This document shows positions 1 through 5,329 of a stretch of 7,185 bases of DNA, in pieces (position 1 is the stretch's first letter; every line of letters begins with the position of its first letter). The stretch lies in contig DBBK01000033.1 in NCBI GenBank assembly GCA_002292165.1, positions 1 through 7,185 of the forward strand, written 5' to 3'. The notes below the pieces were generated by a model. That model made no database searches. It saw only the letters and a list, made by a program, of their open reading frames with translations, and was not told the origin of the DNA. The translations under genes were made by a program, and so were the position numbers. Source of the stretch: Brevundimonas sp. UBA986. GTDB taxonomy: Bacteria; Pseudomonadota; Alphaproteobacteria; Caulobacterales; Caulobacteraceae.

Positions 1-231
1 GAGGCCCTGGTCCAGGCGGCGCTGGAGCGGCTGATGGAGGGCCGCGCCACCCTGATGATCGCCCACCGCCTGTCGACCGTGATGAACGCCGACCGCATCC
101 ATGTTCTGGAGGCGGGCCGCATCGTCGAGACCGGAACCCATGCCCAGCTGGTCAGGAAGGGCGGCCTCTACGCCCGCCTGGCGAAGCAGCAGTCGCTGGA
201 CGGGACGCCCGCCGTGGAAACGGTCGTCTGA
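1..231 (+). CDS. ABC exporter, C-terminal end of the ATPase domain (5' truncated by window)
   Basis: The reading frame is open from the first base and ends in TGA at 229-231, giving the last 76 residues of a protein. Residues 20-27 read IAHRLSTV, the H-loop (switch) motif of ABC ATPases, with the gamma-phosphate-sensing His at fragment residue 22. The text before it (ALVQAALERL) is the helix that normally follows the Walker B/D-loop, and VLEAGRIVETGTHAQLV is the typical end of an exporter nucleotide-binding domain. The permease half, Walker A and signature motif lie upstream of the window. Its position directly before DUF374, waaA and lpxK makes an MsbA-type lipid A/lipid exporter of the inner membrane the natural hypothesis, but this tail is generic to ABCB-like exporters and the substrate cannot be read from it. 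Confidence 0.93.
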   Translation, partial: EALVQAALERLMEGRATLMIAHRLSTVMNADRIHVLEAGRIVETGTHAQLVRKGGLYARLAKQQSLDGTPAVETVV

Positions 232-232
232 G

Positions 233-916
233 GTGAGGCCGCTCCGAAATCCCGTCATCCAGTCGATCCTGTCCCATGTGCTGGCGGGCTGGATGTCGTT
301 CTGCTTCAAGACCATCCGCTGGACCTATGAGAACCGCGGCGTCGCCGAGGGCGTCTGGGCCGAGGGCGGCGGAGTGCTGTGCGCCTTCTGGCATTCGCGC
401 ATCGGCCTTTCCCCCTCGTGCTGGCCGCTGGACGTGGCCCAGCCGGCCAAGGCCCTGATCTCCCTGTCGCCCGACGGCCAGTTCATCGCCAAGGCCGTGG
501 CCCTGCAGGGCTTCCCCGCCGTACGCGGCTCCTCGGCCAACAAGGACAAGGCGGAGGTGGCCAAGGGCGGGACCCAGGCCCTGCGCGACGGGCTGAAACA
601 ACTGAAGCTCGGCGCCCTGGCCATAACCCCCGACGGCCCGCGCGGCCCGGCCCGCCAGATGGCCGAGGGCCTGCCGCTGATGGCCAAGCTGTCGAAAGCG
701 CCGGTCCTGTTCATCGGCATGAGCTGCAGCCCGGCGATCCGGCTGAAGAGCTGGGACAAGGCCGTCCTGCCCCTGCCCTTCGGCAAGGGCGCCATCGTCT
801 GGGACATCGACCGCTTCCCGGCGGACGGCGATCTGGCCGAGGTGGCGCTGGACTGGACCGCGAAGCTGAACGCGGTCGAGGCGCGCGCGGACGCGATCAC
901 GGGCCTGAAAGAGTGA
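233..916 (+). CDS. DUF374 family protein, lysophospholipid acyltransferase-like
   Basis: A 227-residue protein if it starts at GTG 233, one base after the ABC stop. An in-frame ATG at 101 would bury it in the ABC gene and is unlikely; no strong ribosome binding site is visible (only GGAAA at 216-220, too far away). DUF374 signatures are present: FWHSRI (His54), SPDGQFIAKAV (80-89), GFPAVRGSS (93-101) and the hallmark ITPDGPRGP (131-139), followed by KLSKAPVLFIG. The classical acyltransferase HX4D pair is not seen at His54, which is usual for this family as I know it. The amphipathic N-terminus (residues 8-30) may dock on the inner membrane. Family members are annotated as acyltransferases of the LPLAT fold and often sit next to Kdo/lipid A genes. 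An acyl-transfer role in lipid A or phospholipid assembly is inference. Translation is probably coupled to both neighbours: its TGA overlaps the waaA GTG. Confidence 0.88.
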   Translation: MRPLRNPVIQSILSHVLAGWMSFCFKTIRWTYENRGVAEGVWAEGGGVLCAFWHSRIGLSPSCWPLDVAQPAKALISLSPDGQFIAKAVALQGFPAVRGSSANKDKAEVAKGGTQALRDGLKQLKLGALAITPDGPRGPARQMAEGLPLMAKLSKAPVLFIGMSCSPAIRLKSWDKAVLPLPFGKGAIVWDIDRFPADGDLAEVALDWTAKLNAVEARADAITGLKE

Positions 917-2202
917 GCCCTGCCCTCCTCCTGTACCGCCTCGTGACCCGGATGCTGGAGCCTCTGGCGCCGCGCCTGCTGGATGCGCGGGTCAAACAGG
1001 GCAAGGAGGACCGGGTTCGGGTCGACGAGCGGCTGGGCCTGACCCGCACGGCGCGGCCCGAGGGCGACCTCGTCTGGCTGCACGGCGTCAGCGTGGGCGA
1101 GACCCTGTCCCTGCTGCCGGTCGTCGAACGCATCCGCAAGGCCCGGCCCGAGCTGACGGTGCTGGTCACCTCGGGCACCCTGACCTCGGCGACCCTGCTG
1201 GCCCAGCGGTTGCCGGCGGGGGTGATCCATCAGTTCGCGCCGGTCGACGGGCCGCAGGCCGTCGCCGCCTTCCTCGACCACTGGAGGCCGACGCTCGGGG
1301 TCTTCGTCGAGAGCGAGCTGTGGCCCAATCTGATCGCGGCGGCCAAGGCCCGCGGCGTGAAGCTGGCCCTGGTCAGCGCCCGCATCACCGAAAAAACGGC
1401 GAAGGGCTGGGGCCGCTTCCCCGGCGCGATCCGCCAGATCCTGTCCAGCTACGACTGCATCCTGCCGCAGGATCAGGCCTCCGCGGAGCGGCTGGAGCGG
1501 CTCGGCGCGCGCGTCGACGGGCTGGGGAACCTCAAGCTCTCGGGCGCCCCCCTGCCCCACGACACCGCCGCCTTCAGCCGCCTGAGCGCCGCCATCGGCG
1601 ACCGGCCGGTGATCGTCGCCGCCAGCACCCATGAGGGCGAGGAGATCGCCATTGTCCATGCCCTGGACGCCCTGCCCGTGCGGGTCTGTCTGGTCATCGT
1701 GCCGCGCCACCCGGAACGGGCGGGCGAGATCGCGGGCCTGCTGACCCGCGACGGCTATCGCTTCGTCATGCGCTCGCGCGGCGGCCAGCTGGACGGCGGG
1801 ACCGACCTCTATGTCGCCGACACCCTGGGGGAGCTGGGCCTGTTCCTGCGGCTGGCCGATGTGGTGATCATGGGCGGCAGCTTCGGCCCGGCCATCGGTC
1901 AGGCCTCCGTCGGCGGGCACAATCCGCTGGAACCCGCGCGGCTGGCCAAGCCCTCGGTCTCGGGCGCCGACTATCCGAACTGGATCGAGGTCACCGAAGC
2001 CCTGCATGAGGCCGGCGGCCTGACCGTGGTCGCGGCCCCGGCCGACCTGCCGCACGTGATCACGCCCCTGCTGGACAATCCCGCCGCCGCCCGGGCCATG
2101 GGCGAGCGGGCGAGGAAGGCCGCCGCCGACGCCGGGGCGGGCCTCGACCGGCTGTGGGACGCGCTGCAACCGCTCTTGCCGCCCGCCGGAGGCCGCCCGT
2201 GA
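913..2202 (+). CDS. waaA: 3-deoxy-D-manno-octulosonic acid (Kdo) transferase WaaA/KdtA
   Basis: A 429-residue GT30 glycosyltransferase, normal length for the family. It transfers Kdo from CMP-Kdo to the lipid A precursor at the cytoplasmic face of the inner membrane. Visible hallmarks: RVDERLG (36-42); LVWLHGVSVGETL (53-65) with Glu63 matching the conserved catalytic glutamate; VTSGT (85-89); FVESELWPNL (131-140); LVSARI (153-158); AASTHEGEE (236-244); VPRHPER (263-269); DTLGEL (303-308); and GGHNPLEPA (334-342) in the CMP-Kdo binding half. The N-terminal 30 residues form the short membrane-associated segment. GTG at 913 is chosen because it gives the family N-terminus and makes a 4-base GTGA overlap with the preceding stop; no clear Shine-Dalgarno is seen, so coupling is likely. 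The sequence does not tell whether it adds one, two or more Kdo residues. Confidence 0.97.
   Translation: MSPALLLYRLVTRMLEPLAPRLLDARVKQGKEDRVRVDERLGLTRTARPEGDLVWLHGVSVGETLSLLPVVERIRKARPELTVLVTSGTLTSATLLAQRLPAGVIHQFAPVDGPQAVAAFLDHWRPTLGVFVESELWPNLIAAAKARGVKLALVSARITEKTAKGWGRFPGAIRQILSSYDCILPQDQASAERLERLGARVDGLGNLKLSGAPLPHDTAAFSRLSAAIGDRPVIVAASTHEGEEIAIVHALDALPVRVCLVIVPRHPERAGEIAGLLTRDGYRFVMRSRGGQLDGGTDLYVADTLGELGLFLRLADVVIMGGSFGPAIGQASVGGHNPLEPARLAKPSVSGADYPNWIEVTEALHEAGGLTVVAAPADLPHVITPLLDNPAAARAMGERARKAAADAGAGLDRLWDALQPLLPPAGGRP
2188..2192 (+). promoter_or_regulatory. Ribosome binding site of lpxK (GGAGG)
   Basis: GGAGG lies six bases before GTG 2199, inside the last codons of waaA. Its position fixes the lpxK start at 2199 rather than at the upstream in-frame ATG at 2154, and it is the clearest Shine-Dalgarno in the operon part of the window. 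Confidence 0.75.
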
Positions 2203-3206
2203 AGCTGTCGACGCCCCGCTGGTGGTACATCCGCGACAGCAACCACGCCCGGGTGACCCGCACCCTGCTCAAGCCCGCCTCCTGGCTGTGGGCCGCCGTG
2301 ACCGCGCGACGGATCGCGAAGGCGACCCCCGTCGATCCGGGCACCCCCGTGGTCTCCATCGGCAATCTGACGGTCGGGGGCTCGGGCAAGACGCCTGTGG
2401 CGCGCGAGACCCTGCGGCTGTTGCGCGCGGCGGGGATCGAGGCCGCCGCCCTGTCACGCGGCTATGGCGGGACGCTGAGGGGGCCGCTGCGGGTCGATCC
2501 CGCCGTCCACACCGCCGCCGACGTCGGCGACGAGCCCCTGATGCTGGCTATCGACAGCCCGGCCTGGATCTCGGCCGACCGGGTCGCGGGCGCCGAGGCC
2601 GCCGTGGCGGCGGGGGCGAAGGCGCTGGTGCTGGACGACGCCCACCAGAACATGAAGCTGAACAAGACCCTCAGCCTGATCGTCGTGGACGGCGAAACGC
2701 GCGGCGACGAATGGCCGTTCGGCGACGGCTCGGTCTTCCCCTCGGGCCCGATGCGCGAGCCGCTGAAGGCCGGGCTGGCCCGGGCCGACGCCGTGGTGGT
2801 GCTGCTACCCGCCGACCTGCCCGAGGCCGATCCGGAGTTGGCCACCACCTTCGGAAGCCTGCCCGTCTTCATCGCCCGGCTGGAGCCCGCCGGGCCGCCG
2901 CCTTCGGGACCTCAGGTCGGGTTCGCCGGCATCGCCAAGCCGTGGAAGGTCGAGCGGTCGCTGATCGCGGCGGGCTGCGAGCTGGTCGACTTCGCCCCCT
3001 TCCCCGACCACGCCGACTACCGGCCCGAAGACCTGCGCTTCCTCGCCGACCGCGCCGAACTGCACGGCGCGGGACTGGTCACCACCGAGAAGGACTGGGT
3101 CCGCCTGAGCCCCGAATGGCGCGCGAAGGTCGTCTCCTGGCCCGTCGTGGCGCGGTTCGAGGACGAGGCGGGCTTCGCCGCCTTCCTGCTTCAGTCCTCG
3201 CGGTAG
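2199..3206 (+). CDS. lpxK: Tetraacyldisaccharide 4'-kinase LpxK (lipid A biosynthesis)
   Basis: A 335-residue P-loop kinase of usual family length that puts the 4'-phosphate on the tetra-acylated disaccharide, at the inner membrane, making lipid IVA. Seen: SIGNLTVGGSGKTPVA (53-68) with the Walker A Lys64; LSRGYGG (85-91); GDEPLMLA (110-117), where Asp111 appears to match the catalytic Asp99 of the Aquifex enzyme; DDAHQN (146-151), the Asp-Asp pair of the usual DDGFQ motif; PSGPMREP (181-188); FPDHADY (268-274), with His271 probably matching the catalytic-dyad histidine; and TTEKDWVRL (295-303). The N-terminal stretch 20-40 is the membrane-binding helix. GTG 2199 overlaps the waaA stop (GTGA) and has a good Shine-Dalgarno. 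The Ala148-His149 pair departs from the usual Gly-Phe. The last 16 bases overlap the convergent amidohydrolase gene; no terminator is visible. Confidence 0.97.
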   Translation: MKLSTPRWWYIRDSNHARVTRTLLKPASWLWAAVTARRIAKATPVDPGTPVVSIGNLTVGGSGKTPVARETLRLLRAAGIEAAALSRGYGGTLRGPLRVDPAVHTAADVGDEPLMLAIDSPAWISADRVAGAEAAVAAGAKALVLDDAHQNMKLNKTLSLIVVDGETRGDEWPFGDGSVFPSGPMREPLKAGLARADAVVVLLPADLPEADPELATTFGSLPVFIARLEPAGPPPSGPQVGFAGIAKPWKVERSLIAAGCELVDFAPFPDHADYRPEDLRFLADRAELHGAGLVTTEKDWVRLSPEWRAKVVSWPVVARFEDEAGFAAFLLQSSR

Positions 3207-4507
3207 ACGACCCCGCCCTTCATCACGAAGGCCATATGCTCCAGGGTCGTGACGTCGGTCAGCGGATCGCCGTGGACGCCGACGAGGTCCGCCGGCATCC
3301 CAACCGCGATCTTGCCGGCCTCGCCCGAGATGCGCAGATGCTCGGCCGCCCCGACCGTCGCCGCCTGAACCGCCTCCAGCGGCGTCAGCCCGGCCCGGAC
3401 CAGAAGCGCGAACTCCTGGGCATTGTCGCCGTGCGCCGAGACGCCCGTGTCGGTTCCGAACGCGATCCGCACCCCGCCCTCATGGGCTCTATGGGCCATG
3501 TCGATCATCTTCGGCCCGACTTCCAGAGCCTTGGCCGTCTGGGCCGGGGTGAAGAAGTTGTTGGGGCCGGACGCGATCCGATAGACGAAATCGCCCGCCA
3601 TCAGGGTCGGGACCAGCCAGACGCCCTGCCGGTGGAACAGCCGGATCGACTCGTCGTCCAGATAGGTGCCGTGCTCGATCGAGTCGCCGCCGGCGCGCAG
3701 GAAGGCGTTGATGCCGTCCGTGCCGTGGGCGTGGGCGGTGACCTGACGGCCCATGCGGTGGGCGGCGCCGACGATGGCGGCCAGCTCCTCATCAGTGAAC
3801 TGCTGGGCCAGACCGGCGGCGGTGTTGGACAGGACCCCGCCCGTGGCGGTGATCTTGATGATGTCGGCGCCGGCCCGGACCTGAAGCCGGACGGCGCGCA
3901 TGCAGTCGTCGGCGCCGGAGCAGACGCTCTCGGGCGACAGGATGTGCATGATGTCTTCGCTGAAGCCGTTCACGTCGCCATGGCCGCCGTGGATCGACAC
4001 CGCCGAACCCGCCGCGATGATGCGGGGTCCGGGCACGTCGCCGCGCCGGATCGCGTTCCTCAGGGCGAAGATGGCCTCGTTCGAGGCGCCCAGGTCGGCG
4101 ACGGTGGTGAAGCCGGCCATCAGGGTCTTGCGCGCATTGCCGGCCCCGATCATGGCCTGATCGGCATTGGACTGTGTGACCTCGTCCAGCCGGCTGTTGG
4201 CGCTCTGCTGGCTGGTCAGATGGACGTGGCTGTCGATCAGTCCGGGCAGGACGAATTCGTCGCGCAGATCGACAATATTGCCATCTCCGACGAAGCCGTC
4301 GCGGATATCCACGACTTTGTTCCCCGTGATCACGAGAGTTTTATCGCGCTGCACAACGCCGGTGGCGGGATCGGCCAGAAGCCGCCCCACTTGGACGAAC
4401 ATGGTTCCCGTATCGGGAGAATTGGCCGGGGGCGTGGGGGTTTGCGCGGCGACGCTTCCGCCAAACGCCAGACACAATAGGCCTAAGGCCACGCTCACCT
4501 TGGTCAT
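3191..4507 (-). CDS. Periplasmic metal-dependent amidohydrolase (COG1228 group; probable dipeptidase/carboxypeptidase)
   Basis: A 438-residue protein with a Sec signal peptide: basic start, hydrophobic residues 5-20, cleavage likely after AxA-type VAA at 19-21. It is not a lipoprotein, since Cys12 lacks a lipobox. The mature part is an amidohydrolase-superfamily TIM barrel with flanking beta-sandwich: DEFVLPGLIDSHVHL (83-97) gives metal ligands His94 and His96; IIKITATGG (216-224) gives Lys218, expected to be carboxylated and bridge two metals; TAHAHG (257-262) His259; SIEHGT (276-281) His279; FGTDTG (350-355) catalytic Asp353. The pattern fits the COG1228 Xaa-Pro/Xaa-Arg dipeptidase and carboxypeptidase group known from Caulobacter; the exact substrate cannot be read. 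Cys196 and Cys202 are the only cysteines of the mature chain, so a disulfide is plausible. The ATG has a strong AGGAGG. The stretch 4255-4380, encoding the N-terminal part, is lower in GC than its surroundings. Confidence 0.92.
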   Translation of the reverse strand: MTKVSVALGLLCLAFGGSVAAQTPTPPANSPDTGTMFVQVGRLLADPATGVVQRDKTLVITGNKVVDIRDGFVGDGNIVDLRDEFVLPGLIDSHVHLTSQQSANSRLDEVTQSNADQAMIGAGNARKTLMAGFTTVADLGASNEAIFALRNAIRRGDVPGPRIIAAGSAVSIHGGHGDVNGFSEDIMHILSPESVCSGADDCMRAVRLQVRAGADIIKITATGGVLSNTAAGLAQQFTDEELAAIVGAAHRMGRQVTAHAHGTDGINAFLRAGGDSIEHGTYLDDESIRLFHRQGVWLVPTLMAGDFVYRIASGPNNFFTPAQTAKALEVGPKMIDMAHRAHEGGVRIAFGTDTGVSAHGDNAQEFALLVRAGLTPLEAVQAATVGAAEHLRISGEAGKIAVGMPADLVGVHGDPLTDVTTLEHMAFVMKGGVVYRED

Positions 4508-4512
4508 AAACC

Positions 4513-4518
4513 CCTCCT
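4513..4518 (-). promoter_or_regulatory. Ribosome binding site of the amidohydrolase gene (AGGAGG)
   Basis: On the minus strand AGGAGG stands five bases before the ATG at 4507. It is a full-consensus Shine-Dalgarno and fixes the start that carries the signal peptide. Confidence 0.85.
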
Positions 4519-4533
4519 GAAAACAGCCGCTTC

Positions 4534-4561
4534 ACCATAGACGGGAACGGGCAGACGCCAA
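4534..4561 (-). promoter_or_regulatory. Weak candidate promoter for the amidohydrolase gene
   Basis: On the minus strand TTGGCG (4556-4561) and TATGGT (4534-4539) are separated by 16 bases. Each matches four of six positions of the sigma-70 -35 and -10 consensus. The start of transcription would fall about 20 bases before the ATG, leaving room for the Shine-Dalgarno. Matches this weak arise by chance, and no transcript data are available. Confidence 0.3.
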
Positions 4562-4621
4562 GGCTCAGGTTGGCCCGGCGGGAATTTCATGGGACACGTT
4601 AGGGCATAACATCAACCGCGC

Positions 4622-4627
4622 GAGGGG
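4622..4627 (+). promoter_or_regulatory. Ribosome binding site of the L,D-transpeptidase gene (GAGGGG)
   Basis: GAGGGG lies six bases before ATG 4634 and supports that start, which also yields the complete export signal. Confidence 0.65.
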
Positions 4628-4633
4628 CGTCGC

Positions 4634-5326
4634 ATGCGGCTTTCGAGACGAGGCCTTATTCTGGGCGGATCGGCGATGCTCGCCGGTTGCGCCACCAACC
4701 AGGCCGTTCAGGCCCCGGTTCAGCTCGCACAGGCCTCCGTCCCGGTTCCGCCTCCCGCGCCGCGCGTGGCCGTCCAGCAGACGCAATACACCCCGCCGCC
4801 GCTCGATCCCTATCGTCAGGTCCGGCCGGAACTGATGCAGCGCGCCATGCAGGCCCTGGACGTGCACCACGATCGCCTGCCCCTGCGCGACCGCATGTAT
4901 CTGGTCGACTTCCAGAAATTCTCGGGCGAGGAGCGGCTGTACGAGGTCGATCTGTACAGCGGTCAGGTCAAGGCCTTCCGCACCTGCCACGGCCGCGGCT
5001 CGGACCCGCAGCACTCCGGCTATGCCCGCAACTTCTCCAACACCCCGGAAAGCTACATGTCCTCGGTTGGCGCCTACGCCACCGCCGGCGCCAGCTGGGG
5101 CGGCTCGCAAGGACCGAACGTCCTGCTGGACGGGCTGGAGTACACCAACAACCTGGCTCGCGAGCGCGCCATCATCGTCCACGGCGCCAACTATGCCGAT
5201 CCGGACTTCCTCGCCCGCGAAGGCAAGCTGGGCCGCAGCTACGGCTGCTTCTCCACCGCCCACACCGACCTGCCCACCCTGCGTGAGCGCATGGGCACCG
5301 GCCGGCTGCTGTTCGCCTGGGCTTAA
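4634..5326 (+). CDS. Murein L,D-transpeptidase catalytic-domain (YkuD_2-like) putative lipoprotein
   Basis: A 230-residue exported protein. The N-terminus MRLSRRGLILGGSAMLAGC has a twin-arginine-like SRRGLIL (4-10) followed directly by a lipobox LAGC (16-19), so Cys19 is the probable lipid-modified first residue; Ala at +2 favours outer-membrane sorting by the general rule. Residues 20-60 are a Pro/Gln/Ala-rich linker. The domain (about 65-230) shows HGRGSDP (119-125), FSNTPESYMSSVGAY (134-148), IVHGANY (181-187) with His183, and GRSYGC (200-205) with candidate nucleophile Cys205, the HG...SxGC layout of YkuD-type enzymes, closest to the YkuD_2 (PF13645) family. Such enzymes act on peptidoglycan stem peptides in the periplasm, forming 3-3 crosslinks or attaching proteins; which reaction this one performs is unknown. 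Cys118 beside His119 is an extra cysteine. It converges on purD with a 3-base gap. Confidence 0.9.
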   Translation: MRLSRRGLILGGSAMLAGCATNQAVQAPVQLAQASVPVPPPAPRVAVQQTQYTPPPLDPYRQVRPELMQRAMQALDVHHDRLPLRDRMYLVDFQKFSGEERLYEVDLYSGQVKAFRTCHGRGSDPQHSGYARNFSNTPESYMSSVGAYATAGASWGGSQGPNVLLDGLEYTNNLARERAIIVHGANYADPDFLAREGKLGRSYGCFSTAHTDLPTLRERMGTGRLLFAWA

Positions 5327-5329
5327 AGC

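Larger units (their letters stand above)
4508..4633. other. Divergent intergenic spacer between amidohydrolase and L,D-transpeptidase genes
   Basis: A 126-bp region with no gene that must supply 5' signals for both flanking genes. It contains the two Shine-Dalgarno sites listed separately and one weak promoter candidate toward the amidohydrolase. Toward the transpeptidase I see only a -10-like CATAAC (4606-4611) with no matching -35. No convincing inverted repeat or operator was found here. Confidence 0.7.

Noticed and set aside
101..232. Upstream ATG start for the DUF374 gene
   Set aside because: It would overlap the ABC ATPase end by 131 bases and add an Arg/Ser/Trp-rich stretch that is the frame-shifted shadow of that domain. 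GTG 233 gives the family-like start.
379..912. Upstream ATG start for waaA
   Set aside because: The added residues are an out-of-frame reading of the DUF374 gene. GTG 913 gives normal KdtA length and the GTGA overlap.
325..2169. 614-codon open frame on the minus strand opposite the DUF374 and waaA genes
   Set aside because: It is antisense to two genes with clear family motifs. Its translation is a Gly/Gln/Arg/Asp/Ala-rich low-complexity product typical of GC-rich shadow frames, with no recognisable domain.
2222..4480. 752-codon open frame on the plus strand across lpxK and antisense to the amidohydrolase
   Set aside because: It is out of frame with lpxK, then antisense to the amidohydrolase, and Arg/Gly-rich without motifs. 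High GC suppresses stop codons, so long shadows are expected.
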